From contig JAKSDI010000242.1 of NCBI GenBank assembly GCA_022360175.1, forward strand, positions 1 to 51,835: 51,835 bases of DNA, written 5' to 3'. The translations under genes and the position numbers were made by a program. The first letter of the stretch is position 1, and every line of letters starts with the position of its first letter. This document shows positions 16,500 through 26,161 of the stretch, piece after piece. Under the pieces are notes generated by a model that saw only the letters and a list, made by a program, of their open reading frames with translations, ran no database searches and had not been told where the DNA came from. Origin of the DNA: Chitinophagales bacterium. GTDB lineage: Bacteria > Bacteroidota > Bacteroidia > Chitinophagales > Saprospiraceae.

Positions 16500-19490
16500 A
16501 TGAAATTAAAACAATGGCTAACAATATCTATGTTAGCGTTATTAGCACTAAATCTACAAGCTCAGGGAATTAATTATGAACGCCTGAGTGGAGATCTTCA
16601 GCTCGCATTGGAAAAGGAACCTAATGAGGTACACTCAGTTTATATTTCATTAGCAGATTATTTAGATGTGAGAGCTTTAGAAAATGAACTAAAGCGGAAT
16701 GGTGCAAGTGTTCATGAAAGAGGCGTTGAAGTAGTTACTCAATTGAAAGCAAAAGCAGAAGCTACTCAACCATCTATGATTGAATATCTTGAAAAATTGG
16801 ATGGTGTAGATAGCAAAAGCCTTCACCCATTTTGGATTGCAAATGTGATCTTTTTTGAAGCGAATGCTACGGCCATTGCGGAATTGAGCCGTAACGATGC
16901 TATAGAATATATTGATATCGACTGGCCTATTGAGTTTTACGATTTGGAGCAGGAAGATGCGGTAATGTCTCCTCCTTTATTGGATAATACAGAGCCTGGT
17001 TTGGTCGCTATTGGTGCTACTGAAATGTGGGAAATGGGCTATACTGGATATGGTCAAACGGTATTGATTGTTGATACGGGTGAAGATGCTTATCACCCTG
17101 CTTTGTTCAATAATTTTGCTTTTCACAATAGATCGATCGACGAATCCTGGGCTGGAGGTAATGGACCTCATGCTTGTGAAAATGATCACGGTACTCATGT
17201 AACAGGTACAGCTGTAGGTATTGATAGAAAACTGAGAGATACAATAGGTGTTGCATACGAAGGTGAATGGATGGGAGGGCCAATCCCATTAAGCGATTGT
17301 GATTTTGATGTTTCTGTGCTAGATGCTTTTGCTACATTCCAGTGGGCACTAGACCCGGATGATAATTCAAGCACTACTGATGATATGCCAGATGTGATCA
17401 ATAACTCATGGGGGCGCCCGGATCCATCTACATTTGACTGCAATATTACGAGTGTAGTCAATATGTACAATGCATTGCTAGGAGCTGGAATTGCAGTGGT
17501 ATATGCTGCTGGTAATGAAGGGCCTGGTATTTCTACAGTAGGGCATCCTGCCATCAATAATTATGACCTGGTTCGCTTCTTTTCTGTAGGTAACCTGGAT
17601 GGAAATAATATGAACTATCCAATATACAGTGGTTCTAGCCGAGGGCCAAGTATTTGTCCTACACCTAATATGAGCTTGGAGATCAAGCCAGAAGTTTCTG
17701 CTCCAGGAGTAGAAGTACGTTCTAGTGTATTCAATAATGGTTATTCTTCATTTACGGGTACGTCAATGTCTAGCCCTCATGTATCGGGAGCGATTATGAT
17801 TTTGAAAGAGGCATTTCCTGAACTAAGTGGAGAAGATTTGATGTTGGCTCTATATTTATCTGCAATTGATCTTGGAGTAGAAGGCGAAGATAATGACTAT
17901 GGTATGGGGATTATTAATCTTCCTGCTGCTTATCAGTATTTAATTGATGAAGGCCACAATCCAACTCCTCCTGTTGTGTCTAGCAATGATGTGAACCTGC
18001 TTCGTGCAGAAGTATTGGATTTTGTTTGTCTGGAAGGAGTAAGCCCTTTCATCGAAGTTGAAAATATAGGAACGGATGTCGTTGAATCTATCTTGGTGAC
18101 CTGCACTTTTACAGGAAGCCAAACCGTAGTTGAAACCTATGAGTGGGATGTAACGATTGCTCCTGGTGATAGAGAAGAGGTACAAATACCCCTAATGGAA
18201 GTGCCTGTAGGCGAATATGAATTATTGGTAGAGCTGACTGAAATAAATGGTACTCAAGATGATCGCGATCTGAATAATCGCCTGAAAAGAGAAGTGACAG
18301 TACTGAATTTATCAGACCTGCCAGCGGCGGTTGCGGTAGAAGCAGCTCCTTGTGAAAATGGACAGGTAGTACTGGAAAGCTCTTATGAAGGTGATGCTAC
18401 TATCAAATGGTATGATGAGGAAACAGGAGGAACTTTATTAGGTGAAGGATCGCCTGTTTTGTTGAGTGTGGGTAGCGAACCGCAGACCGTTTTTGCACAG
18501 GTTTCTCCAATAGAAAAGGTAGGAAAGGAAGATGATTCAGAGGGTTCAATCAGTTTTAGTGATAATCCAAATGGTTTGATCTTTAATACGAATATCCCGG
18601 TTACCATTAAGAAAGTAAAAATGTATGCTGATGAAGAGGGGGGAAGAATCATTCGCCTTAATCGCGCGGATGGTGGTAGCGTATCAAAAGTGGTAAGCTT
18701 GGTAGCAGGAGAAAATATTGTTGAATTGGACTTTAGTGTGCCTCCTGGAAATCAGCATGAAATATATATGCAGGCAGGTAAGCCATTAGCATTCTCACTG
18801 GGAGGGACTAATTATCCTTACGTGATTTCTGATGTATTAACAATAACGGGCCCTAATACGGGTAGCGGATTGTTTTATCATTACTTCTTCGACTGGGAAG
18901 TAGAGTTTGATTATGTATGTGGCCGTACTCCTGTAGCAGTAGATGTAGCTGCGGCAGATAATCCGTTTGAGGTTTCTATTGATCCAACCGAAACAATAGT
19001 TGGCATTGAAGGCGGAGAAGCAGAAGTACAATTTACTGGTGTTGCTGATGGTGCAGTATCCTGGAATTGGGACTTTGGAAATGGTAATACAAGCGATGTG
19101 CAGAATCCTACTTTTACTTTTACTGACACTGGTTCTTATGAAGTATTGCTGACTGTTGTTGGCCCAGATGGTTGTAGTAATAGTACAAGTGCTACTGTTG
19201 TAGTAGATGTAAATAGCAACACAACGAATCAACTGGAAGTAGAAAGCAGAATCAATCTTTTCCCTAACCCTACTACAGGAGAAGTTATCCTGCAGTTTGA
19301 CTGGCCAGGAAATCAGCGCCTTGATTATTACCTGATAGATATGTTTGGAAGAAAAGTAAGCAATATATATACAACTACTTCCGGACAACAAACAGAGTCA
19401 CTATCACTTGGAGCCTTACCTTCAGGTACCTACTTACTAGTAGTAGAAACAGAAGAAGGCAGAGCTGCAAAGCGAATTGTAAAGCAATAG
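16500..19490 (+). CDS. Secreted S8 (subtilisin-like) serine peptidase with PKD and T9SS domains
   Basis: The protein has 996 residues from the ATG at 16500, which places a clean signal peptide (MKLKQWLTIS ... LNLQAQ) at the N-terminus. Upstream starts at 16482 (ATG) or 16452 (TTG) only add residues before it. After a prodomain (about 25-150) comes the catalytic triad: D192 in IVDTGED, H230 in DHGTHVTG and S422 in GTSMSSPH, with the NNSWG and AAGNEGPG blocks between them. CARDB-like and Ig-like beta domains (about 490-650) follow, then a PKD domain (about 840-910, WNWDFGNGNTS) and a T9SS type A domain (about 925-996, LFPNPTTGEV). It is a cell-surface or released protease. A strong terminator follows. 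Confidence 0.93.
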   Translation: MKLKQWLTISMLALLALNLQAQGINYERLSGDLQLALEKEPNEVHSVYISLADYLDVRALENELKRNGASVHERGVEVVTQLKAKAEATQPSMIEYLEKLDGVDSKSLHPFWIANVIFFEANATAIAELSRNDAIEYIDIDWPIEFYDLEQEDAVMSPPLLDNTEPGLVAIGATEMWEMGYTGYGQTVLIVDTGEDAYHPALFNNFAFHNRSIDESWAGGNGPHACENDHGTHVTGTAVGIDRKLRDTIGVAYEGEWMGGPIPLSDCDFDVSVLDAFATFQWALDPDDNSSTTDDMPDVINNSWGRPDPSTFDCNITSVVNMYNALLGAGIAVVYAAGNEGPGISTVGHPAINNYDLVRFFSVGNLDGNNMNYPIYSGSSRGPSICPTPNMSLEIKPEVSAPGVEVRSSVFNNGYSSFTGTSMSSPHVSGAIMILKEAFPELSGEDLMLALYLSAIDLGVEGEDNDYGMGIINLPAAYQYLIDEGHNPTPPVVSSNDVNLLRAEVLDFVCLEGVSPFIEVENIGTDVVESILVTCTFTGSQTVVETYEWDVTIAPGDREEVQIPLMEVPVGEYELLVELTEINGTQDDRDLNNRLKREVTVLNLSDLPAAVAVEAAPCENGQVVLESSYEGDATIKWYDEETGGTLLGEGSPVLLSVGSEPQTVFAQVSPIEKVGKEDDSEGSISFSDNPNGLIFNTNIPVTIKKVKMYADEEGGRIIRLNRADGGSVSKVVSLVAGENIVELDFSVPPGNQHEIYMQAGKPLAFSLGGTNYPYVISDVLTITGPNTGSGLFYHYFFDWEVEFDYVCGRTPVAVDVAAADNPFEVSIDPTETIVGIEGGEAEVQFTGVADGAVSWNWDFGNGNTSDVQNPTFTFTDTGSYEVLLTVVGPDGCSNSTSATVVVDVNSNTTNQLEVESRINLFPNPTTGEVILQFDWPGNQRLDYYLIDMFGRKVSNIYTTTSGQQTESLSLGALPSGTYLLVVETEEGRAAKRIVKQ

Positions 19491-19515
19491 TATTATACTA
19501 AGAAAATATAATTGA

Positions 19516-19549
19516 AAGGGGATGTACCAAATAATGAGTACATCCCCTT
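19516..19549 (+). terminator. Hairpin terminator after the S8 peptidase
   Basis: A perfect 12-bp stem (aaggggatgtac at 19516-19527 with gtacatcccctt at 19538-19549) and a 10-nt loop lie 26 bp past the stop codon, with a short T-rich stretch after it. Confidence 0.75.
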
Positions 19550-19720
19550 CGTTATTTTCCCGTCTTGCGTCAAATTTATTCGTACTTTCGCCTCATGTGC
19601 CGACGAATTCATTCGCCGTGAGCAAGGATATTGGCAATTCATTCGCCATTACTCTATAAACGAACTAAGAGTATGTTTGAAAATCATACTCTATGCCAAC
19701 TAAACTTTTTGTATCAGCAA

Positions 19721-20560
19721 ATGAAGATATATTTTCCAATTCTGTTTTTTCTTTTGGGGACTTCAATTCTCTTTGGCCAATCGGCATCCCTGATGAAAAT
19801 AGCTGAGCAACTTTCTACTGAAGGACAGTATGTAGCTTCCAATGATAGCCTGAATTTATTGATTAAGCGTTATGGTGATCGAAAGTATGATGTAGGTGAA
19901 GCCTATTATCTAAGGAGTTATAACCATCTACAGCTTGGTAACATAGAGGCAGCTAAAGTGGATAATGAAGCTTCTATGATGATTAGAGAGGTGCTAATAC
20001 CTGAAGAACTGGGCAAGAACCTGAAAAGAAGCGGTCGTATAGCAATAGCAGAAGAGCAATACGAGCTGGCAATCAAACTACTGGAAGAAGCTGAATCCTA
20101 TCCCTATATGGATGAGCCTGAAATTCCAGCTCAAATTGAGGTGCTTTTGGGAGATGTTAGTACTAAGCAGTCAAATTGGGAAAAAGCAAGAACACATTAT
20201 TCCTCTGCACTGGAGATTTTGGAAATAATAAATGATGAACCCAATTTAATGCAGGCCGATATCTTATTGCGTACTGCAAAAACATGGGTAGCCGAGGAGG
20301 ATTGGCCTCAGGCTATAAGTACCCTGCTAGATGTATTGGAGAAAAGCAATGAAATTGAAGGAGGCTGGGATGCACAGGGAGATGTTTATCTTACTTTGGG
20401 TGAAGTCAATCAACAAATGGGAAATTATTGGCTGGCAGAGCGACGTTATTATGCTGCTTATCGAACCTTCGTCGCTCAAGATGGATTGGATAGTGCTACT
20501 GCTGCTAAAGCACTGTCACATTTGACAGATTTGAAAAGCCAGCAAGAGAATAAAAAGTAA
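19721..20560 (+). CDS. Exported TPR-repeat protein
   Basis: The protein has 279 residues from the ATG at 19721. The longer frame from 19631 only adds residues before the signal peptide MKIYFPILFFLL...ILFGQ. The mature part is helical, with several TPR-type pairs, for example EEQYELAIKLLEEAESY, WEKARTHYSSALEIL, WPQAISTLLDVLEK and YWLAERRYYAAYRTF. It is probably periplasmic and mediates protein contacts. The position between a secreted protease and an outer-membrane barrel suggests an envelope role, but no partner can be named. Confidence 0.75.
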   Translation: MKIYFPILFFLLGTSILFGQSASLMKIAEQLSTEGQYVASNDSLNLLIKRYGDRKYDVGEAYYLRSYNHLQLGNIEAAKVDNEASMMIREVLIPEELGKNLKRSGRIAIAEEQYELAIKLLEEAESYPYMDEPEIPAQIEVLLGDVSTKQSNWEKARTHYSSALEILEIINDEPNLMQADILLRTAKTWVAEEDWPQAISTLLDVLEKSNEIEGGWDAQGDVYLTLGEVNQQMGNYWLAERRYYAAYRTFVAQDGLDSATAAKALSHLTDLKSQQENKK

Positions 20561-20693
20561 CTTCTTTTCACACTTTTTTGCATTCAGATACCAACTTTAA
20601 TACTTCCCTAACTTTCACTTAAAGACTATTAACAGGCTGAGTTCGTCTTAAGGTTGATTCGTATTTAACGCAATTAACCAAAAACGATCAAAT

Positions 20694-21398
20694 ATGAAAT
20701 ACCTGTTGAGAAGTCTTGCACTGATAGCATTATTGGCAGTAACATTTACGGCGGAAGCTCAGATCTCTATTGGCCTGAGAGGTGGTTATCAGAGTGCAAA
20801 TGTGAATTTGACGGATGGATTAGACCGGCTTGCTCCCGATGCTAAACCAATTGATGCATTTAGCATAGCAGCAGTAGTTGATGTACCTTTAGGTTATGGC
20901 TTTTCTATACAACCCGAACTGGCTTATAATCAGAAAGGATTTCGCATGGAAGAAGGCTTTGATGTTAACCTCTTTGATATTCCAATACCTGTAGATGTAG
21001 AGGCAGAGTCTCGTTTTAACTACCTGGAAGTACCTTTACTCTTTAAATATAAATTTGGCGCCGGAAAAGTAAATGCCTATATCAATGGAGGACCTGCTTT
21101 GGGGTATGCGCTTAATGGCAATCTGACCACCTACGCCAATGCTATAGTAGATATCAAGCTCTTGGAAACAGATATTGATCTGGATGCAATCAATTATGAA
21201 AGAGTGGAATTCTCTGCAATTGTTGGTGGTGGTATAACTGTTGATGCTGGTGTGGTACAACTCTTTGCAGATGCCCGATATCAGCATGGCTTTACAGAGC
21301 TGTATGACATACCAGTAGTGGAGGAAACGATAAAAAATAAGAGTTTTGGAGTGAATGCCGGTTTCCTGATACCAATAGGAGGTGCTGCTACCAACTAG
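20694..21398 (+). CDS. Outer-membrane beta-barrel protein (porin-family, OMP_b-brl-like)
   Basis: A 234-residue protein with a signal peptide (1-23, ending TAEAQ). It starts ISIGLRGGYQSANVN and shows alternating beta strands, with YGFSIQPELAYNQKGF and FNYLEVPLLFKYKFG, the typical pattern of small eight-stranded PF13568-like barrels of Bacteroidota. It ends in FGVNAGFLIPIGG. The family is usually structural or of unknown function. A terminator lies at 21548-21590. Confidence 0.85.
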   Translation: MKYLLRSLALIALLAVTFTAEAQISIGLRGGYQSANVNLTDGLDRLAPDAKPIDAFSIAAVVDVPLGYGFSIQPELAYNQKGFRMEEGFDVNLFDIPIPVDVEAESRFNYLEVPLLFKYKFGAGKVNAYINGGPALGYALNGNLTTYANAIVDIKLLETDIDLDAINYERVEFSAIVGGGITVDAGVVQLFADARYQHGFTELYDIPVVEETIKNKSFGVNAGFLIPIGGAATN

Positions 21399-21547
21399 TA
21401 TAATCTAATAGTGTAGTGCTTTGTCAAGTATCAAAAGAAGAGTAAGGACTTCGGAGAAGTCGTACTATACAGAGAACTAGAATATGATTTAGGAATGGTT
21501 TTATGATGCCTTAGTCTGTTTTGGGAATTTCAGCTTAGGCATATCTG

Positions 21548-21590
21548 CTGGCGGGAAAGTAATAATAAGTGCTTTCTCGCCAGTTTTTTT
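21548..21590 (+). terminator. Rho-independent terminator
   Basis: A 12-bp stem with one mismatch (ctggcgggaaag, 21548-21559; ctttctcgccag, 21572-21583) is followed by seven T. It lies 150 bp after the barrel gene, so that transcript has a long 3' end or an unseen small RNA. Confidence 0.8.
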
Positions 21591-21668
21591 AATAGCTAGG
21601 TGTTGGAAATGCTACCAAATAGGGAGGAAGATACCATGGATTAATTGTCTTTTCAGGCTTGTATATAG

Positions 21669-21707
21669 TTTACGTTTACTAAACCTGAGAGGTTTAGTAA
21701 ACGTAAA
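21669..21707. repeat. Perfect 18-bp inverted repeat
   Basis: tttacgtttactaaacct (21669-21686), loop gag, and its exact complement (21690-21707). There is no T-run, so it is not a simple terminator. Next to it, 21744-21781 has arms ggggct/agcccc around ggcc-tataa-ggcc. Confidence 0.85.
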
Positions 21708-21905
21708 TCACTGGCAAGCGTTTATTTGCGTAAGCGCTGTGCAGGGGCTTGGCCTATAAGGCCGAACGAATAGTGAGCCCCGAAACATAGCGACCCAAAG
21801 GGATACGCCCTAAGATTGAAGATCTAGGTAAATTAATTTTGATTTGTATCATTGCAGGGCTCAACAAAATAGCAATCTGTATGTTGTGGCTGTGAATGTT
21901 TGAAA

Positions 21906-24347
21906 ATGATATTGAAAACAAATCGAATGGAGTTTAAGGAGATTCAAAAAGCCGGCCTGGTTTTAATGATTTTATGTTTGAATATTGGTTTATCTGCACA
22001 GCAGGGAATCATCAAAGGTATTGTCAAAGATGCTATCAGTAATGAGCCAATTCCTTTCGCCAATATACTGGTACTAGGTACAGATTTTGGTACTACAACC
22101 GATCTGGATGGAGCTTATGAAATCAACAATCTGGAGCCTGGGCTTTACAATGTGCGTGCCTCCTATATTGGTTATAATGAAGCAACTTTATATGAGCAGC
22201 AGGTGACCAATTCTAAACCGGCAGAAGCGAATTTCTTACTGGAAGAGACAATTGAGCAGTTGGAAGAAGTGGTGGTAAAAGCGTCTCCGTTCAAAAAAAC
22301 AGAAGAGAGCCCTGTTTCTTTGCGCACTATTGGTGTAGCAGAAATCCAGCGTAATCCTGGTGGCAATCGGGATATTAGTAAGGTAGTACAGTCACTACCA
22401 GGAGTGACAACACCTGCAAGTTTTAGAAATGATCTTATCATACGGGGAGGAGCACCCAATGAAAATCGATTTTACCTGGATGAGGTGGAGGTGCCCAATA
22501 TCAACCATTTTGCAACGCAGGGAGCATCTGGTGGACCTGTTGGTTTGATTAATGTAAACTTTATCCGGGAGGTAGATTTTTTTAGTGGAGCCTTCCCTGC
22601 AAATAGAGGAAACTCGTTGAGCTCTGTTTTCAATTTTCAGCAGCGTGATGGCCGTAGTGACCGATTGGGAGGAACATTTATGGTGGGAGCTTCTGATATA
22701 GGATTTACCCTGGAAGGGCCTATAGGCGAAAAGACAAGCTTCCTGTTTTCGGCTCGTCGTTCTTACCTGCAATTCCTATTTGAGGCACTGGAACTCCCTT
22801 TCTTACCAACCTATAACGATTTTCAGGCAAAGGTGAAGTATAAGATAAATCAGAAGAATGAACTCACTTTCATTGGATTAGGAGCTGTTGACCAGTTTGA
22901 ACTCAATCTGGATGCTAATGATACTGAGGAGCAACAGTTCCTTCTAGATCAGCTACCTGTCTCACCACAGTGGAATTATACAAATGGATTAGTGTATAAA
23001 CACTTTCGTGAAAATAGCTACTGGACATTTGTGCTGAGTCGTAACATGCTTAATAATGAATCAGAAAAATATGTAGGCAATGATGAAAGCAGCGAGGATA
23101 ATCTGACGCTGCGATACAAGTCACAGGAGATTGAGAATAAGCTTCGAATAGAAAATACACTCCGTATAGGCGATTATAAATTCAACTTTGGTGTGGGCTA
23201 CCAGCATGTTAAATATAACAATAGCACTTTTAACCGCATTTTTACCTCTGCTGGAGCGCAAACAATTGATTATGCTTCCAATTTTGCAATGAATAAGTAT
23301 GCTGCTTTTGCCCAATTGAGCCGCAAACTGATGGAGGAACGCTTAGTGCTTTCACTAGGAGCACGTCTGGATGCCAATTCCTACTCGGACGAGATGAATA
23401 ATCCGCTGGAGCAATTTTCGCCACGCTTTTCCCTGGCATATGCCTTGACCGAACGTTTCTCTTTTAATTTTAATACTGGAATATATTATCAATTACCACC
23501 TTATACGGTATTGGGATATGAAGAAAATGGAGTGTTGGTGAATAAGGAAAACGGTATCAAATACATCCGCAATAATCACCTGGTCGCGGGCTTTGAGTAT
23601 AACACCGCCAGCAATTCCAAAATATCGATAGAGGGGTATTATAAGTACTATTATGATTATCCTTTTCTATTACGTGATAGCCTGACATTGGCTAATCTGG
23701 GAGGTGATTTTGGAGTTATAGGCAACGAACCAACGATCTCTCGCTCTGAAGGGAGGAGTTATGGCCTGGAGTTTTTGTTACAGCAGCGCTTGTACAAGGG
23801 ATTTTATGGCATTGCAGCCTATACACTGGGATGGTCGGAATTTGAAGATAAAAATGGTGAAATGCTGCCTTCTTCCTGGGATGCACGACATATTGTTAAT
23901 CTGACTTTAGGAAAAAGATTTGGTAAAAACTGGGAAGCGGGAATAGCCTGGCGCTATCAGTCTGGTTTACCCCGGACACCCTTTTCCGATGCGTCCTCTC
24001 TCGTGCTCAATTGGGATGTAAATGGTAGAGGAATCCCTAATTATAATCGCCTGAATACCCTTAGAAATGATGCTAGTAATACAATAGATATCCGTATTGA
24101 TAAAAAGTGGTTCTTTGATAAGTGGAGCCTCAACGTATACCTGGATGTTGAAAATATTACCGGCAATGGAGTAGGCAATGAACAGCTAATTCTGGATCGC
24201 CCATTAGACGAAAATGAAATACCGATAGGGGAGGGCGTAATCATTAATCCAAATGCTCCTTTAGAAGCACAGCGTTATGATTTGAAAACGATTAATGACG
24301 CTACAGGTACTGTATTGCCGAGTATTGGGATAATGGTGGAGATATAA
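21906..24347 (+). CDS. TonB-dependent outer-membrane receptor
   Basis: The protein has 813 residues from the ATG at 21906. A TTG two codons upstream is possible, and an ATG at 21927 would shorten the signal peptide. After a signal ending LSAQ comes a carboxypeptidase-D-regulatory-like domain (about 30-112, IIKGIVKDAISNEPIPFANI), then the plug (about 120-245, DISKVVQSLPGV and DLIIRGGAPNENRFYLDEVEV), then a 22-strand-type barrel. The gene is monocistronic and no SusD-like partner is adjacent, so the substrate (metal chelate, peptide or other) is unknown. Confidence 0.92.
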   Translation: MILKTNRMEFKEIQKAGLVLMILCLNIGLSAQQGIIKGIVKDAISNEPIPFANILVLGTDFGTTTDLDGAYEINNLEPGLYNVRASYIGYNEATLYEQQVTNSKPAEANFLLEETIEQLEEVVVKASPFKKTEESPVSLRTIGVAEIQRNPGGNRDISKVVQSLPGVTTPASFRNDLIIRGGAPNENRFYLDEVEVPNINHFATQGASGGPVGLINVNFIREVDFFSGAFPANRGNSLSSVFNFQQRDGRSDRLGGTFMVGASDIGFTLEGPIGEKTSFLFSARRSYLQFLFEALELPFLPTYNDFQAKVKYKINQKNELTFIGLGAVDQFELNLDANDTEEQQFLLDQLPVSPQWNYTNGLVYKHFRENSYWTFVLSRNMLNNESEKYVGNDESSEDNLTLRYKSQEIENKLRIENTLRIGDYKFNFGVGYQHVKYNNSTFNRIFTSAGAQTIDYASNFAMNKYAAFAQLSRKLMEERLVLSLGARLDANSYSDEMNNPLEQFSPRFSLAYALTERFSFNFNTGIYYQLPPYTVLGYEENGVLVNKENGIKYIRNNHLVAGFEYNTASNSKISIEGYYKYYYDYPFLLRDSLTLANLGGDFGVIGNEPTISRSEGRSYGLEFLLQQRLYKGFYGIAAYTLGWSEFEDKNGEMLPSSWDARHIVNLTLGKRFGKNWEAGIAWRYQSGLPRTPFSDASSLVLNWDVNGRGIPNYNRLNTLRNDASNTIDIRIDKKWFFDKWSLNVYLDVENITGNGVGNEQLILDRPLDENEIPIGEGVIINPNAPLEAQRYDLKTINDATGTVLPSIGIMVEI

Positions 24348-24382
24348 AAAGAATAATCTGTAAGTGATATTACGGGTAGGTA

Positions 24383-24414
24383 GGCCAAATAAACATTATC
24401 AGGTTTATTTGGCC
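24383..24414. terminator. Bidirectional terminator between convergent genes
   Basis: A perfect 12-bp stem (ggccaaataaac, 24383-24394; gtttatttggcc, 24403-24414) with an 8-nt loop lies between the TonB receptor (plus) and the last gene of the respiratory operon (minus). Confidence 0.75.
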
Positions 24415-24429
24415 ACTTACTTACCTCCT

Positions 24430-24861
24430 TTAAAAAAACGAGTTGTAGTGCTGCCCTGTCCAGTACAGAAATAAATAATGCAAGGCCCAACCAACAAATA
24501 GTATAAGCGCTACCCAAACCCAAATAGGAATTCCTTTTGGATTTTCTGATCCGCTTACTAAAAAGATTTCTTTTCGTTCACTTCCGTAAGCATTAATGAC
24601 GAGAGGGAGTTGATTCTCAATTACTTGGTTCTCTTTGATGCCTATGACAGAAATGGAAGGGCCGTTTCTTACCTCAAATGGGATAACTTTAATGCCTTCT
24701 TTTCCTCCTGAAGAACTAGCAACTAGCTTCAAAGTATGTTTTCCATCAGGTATTTTGGTGGTGTCAAACAATATCTTTGAGGGGGTTTCCAATTCAGCAA
24801 AGGGACTTGGCTCATCATTGAGGAATATTTTTACAATATCTTTTGATTGACTATTCTCCAT
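24430..24861 (-). CDS. C-terminally anchored membrane protein of the respiratory/NO operon
   Basis: A 143-residue protein, last gene of the seven-gene operon. An N-terminal Ig-like or Big-like beta region (about 5-70, DTTKIPDGKHTLKLVASS) is followed by one hydrophobic segment near the C-terminus (about 110-132, IPIWVWVALILFVGWALHYL) and a short aromatic tail. I do not recognise the family. The position beside oxidase subunits suggests an accessory or assembly role. Confidence 0.6.
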   Translation of the reverse strand: MENSQSKDIVKIFLNDEPSPFAELETPSKILFDTTKIPDGKHTLKLVASSSGGKEGIKVIPFEVRNGPSISVIGIKENQVIENQLPLVINAYGSERKEIFLVSGSENPKGIPIWVWVALILFVGWALHYLFLYWTGQHYNSFF

Positions 24862-24871
24862 GATTTAATTT

Positions 24872-25141
24872 TTATTCAAAGTCATTTACTGGCAAAAATT
24901 TTATTCGATTATTCTTGTCCATTCTTTTTGGGAAAACCAATAAGGCAATACTCAGAATGAGTGTAATAAGAACGATGATAACAGCCCCCCAAAGAAGGAC
25001 ATAATCCATTGCGCCTTGTGGCCCCATTCCGTGGGTGACTTCCTGAAGGACCTCCGGTTGGTGTGACTTGCATAAATCACAAGCAAATAACTGTATAGCA
25101 GTTGATAGTAGTACTACGGTACAAATGATTATCTTTTTCAT
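24872..25141 (-). CDS. Small membrane protein with CxxC, respiratory/NO operon
   Basis: An 89-residue protein. A signal-like hydrophobic start ends at C21-D-L-C24-KSH, giving a CxxC pair facing the periplasm, or a lipidated Cys. A second membrane helix spans about 46-70 and is followed by a basic tail. It is 3 bp after the cytochrome gene and 10 bp before the next. The CxxC could bind a metal or take part in redox assembly of the oxidase. I cannot name the family. Confidence 0.6.
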   Translation of the reverse strand: MKKIIICTVVLLSTAIQLFACDLCKSHQPEVLQEVTHGMGPQGAMDYVLLWGAVIIVLITLILSIALLVFPKRMDKNNRIKFLPVNDFE

Positions 25142-25144
25142 AAC

Positions 25145-26143
25145 TTATTGATTAATAGAATTTACAAAATCACGGATTCTCTCGATATCATCTTTTGAAA
25201 CTTTTGAAGCTTCATTTCCCCAGCTATTACGTTCGTAATTAACGATGGCTGCAATCTCGGCATCTGACAACTGATCAGCGAGTGCAGGCATGACTCCATA
25301 TTCTGTACGGGCATCATATCCTTGCAGGATAATTCTGACCATTAGTTCATAATCTTCATCAAGTACAATTTTACTCCCTTTCAAAGGTGGAAATGCTCCT
25401 GCAAGCCCTTCTCCGGATGCTTGATGGCAAGCGGCACAGTTTTGAATATATAAGGCTTGACCATCCAATTCCGCTTCAGCCTGATTACTTTCAAAGAAAT
25501 CTTCAGTCCTGGAGGAAGGTATAAACCCCTCTACTACGAAACTGGGGTCGACTTGTTTTAGTGATTGGAGATAGCGTACCAGATTGATCGCTTTTTGGGT
25601 AGCAACAACGACTTTAGAAGTGTCCCGTAAGAACTGTGCAGGTACGTTTATTTTGATATCTGCCGAATCCGGTTTCCATACTTCTCTGAACAACCAGGGA
25701 TAAGGTGGCATTACCGACTCCTTTACTACTATGCGTGGATTGTAGAGGTGGAGGAAATGCCAATCTTCACTGGGCTGACGCTTGCCCACATTGGTCAGAT
25801 CAGGGCCAGTTCGTTCGCTTCCCAATAAAGAAGGCGATTGCTGCCATAAACTCATTCGCTGTTTTGAATAATAATAATCAGATGGAAGGCTGGGGCGGTC
25901 CCCCCACATATCATCCATTTCAATGTTCCTGACTTGCTGAGTATGGCAGGCTACACAACCTTCTGAGATATAGGTATGCAATCCGTCTCGCTCTTGTGGG
26001 GTTAAATCTACGGCTTGAGACAATGGCTGAACAGACTCCTGCATCTGTGCGGCAGGTACGACCGCAATCAAAACGCTGAGGAAGACAAATACCATAAATG
26101 AGGTTAAAGCCAATGTCTGGTGATTCTTTGATAAGTTGAACAT
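25145..26143 (-). CDS. ccoO: CcoO-like cytochrome c fused to a second cytochrome c domain
   Basis: A 332-residue protein with an N-terminal membrane anchor (about 13-32). Two haem c sites are present: C63-V-A-C66-H67 and C236-A-A-C239-H240. The first domain follows CcoO (subunit II of cbb3 oxidases): GSERTGPDLTNVGKR, HLYNPRIVVKESVMPPYPWLF, with Met146 as likely axial ligand. The second is a class I cytochrome c of the kind found in CcoP (GEGLAGAFPPLKGS, YGVMPAL). The fusion may replace separate CcoO and CcoP in passing electrons to the catalytic subunit encoded just upstream (18 bp). Confidence 0.86.
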   Translation of the reverse strand: MFNLSKNHQTLALTSFMVFVFLSVLIAVVPAAQMQESVQPLSQAVDLTPQERDGLHTYISEGCVACHTQQVRNIEMDDMWGDRPSLPSDYYYSKQRMSLWQQSPSLLGSERTGPDLTNVGKRQPSEDWHFLHLYNPRIVVKESVMPPYPWLFREVWKPDSADIKINVPAQFLRDTSKVVVATQKAINLVRYLQSLKQVDPSFVVEGFIPSSRTEDFFESNQAEAELDGQALYIQNCAACHQASGEGLAGAFPPLKGSKIVLDEDYELMVRIILQGYDARTEYGVMPALADQLSDAEIAAIVNYERNSWGNEASKVSKDDIERIRDFVNSINQ

Positions 26144-26161
26144 TATGTGCTTTATTTTCTT

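Larger units (their letters stand above)
21399..21905. other. Hairpin-rich spacer between the barrel and TonB receptor genes
   Basis: A 507-bp stretch without a supported gene. It holds a terminator (21548-21590), a perfect 18-bp hairpin (21669-21707), a GC-rich nested palindrome (21744-21781) and a promoter-like TATCATTG near 21847. Confidence 0.6.

Noticed and set aside
18837-19391. Minus-strand frame of 184 codons inside the S8 peptidase gene
   Set aside because: It is antisense to the PKD and T9SS domains. Its composition, rich in Ser/Tyr/Ile, is typical of a shadow frame.
21839-21852. Third FNR-type box upstream of the TonB receptor
   Set aside because: It matches 13 of 14 bases, but the second half overlaps a TATCATTG promoter-like block and the spacing seen at the two good sites is absent. 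Kept only as a weak candidate.
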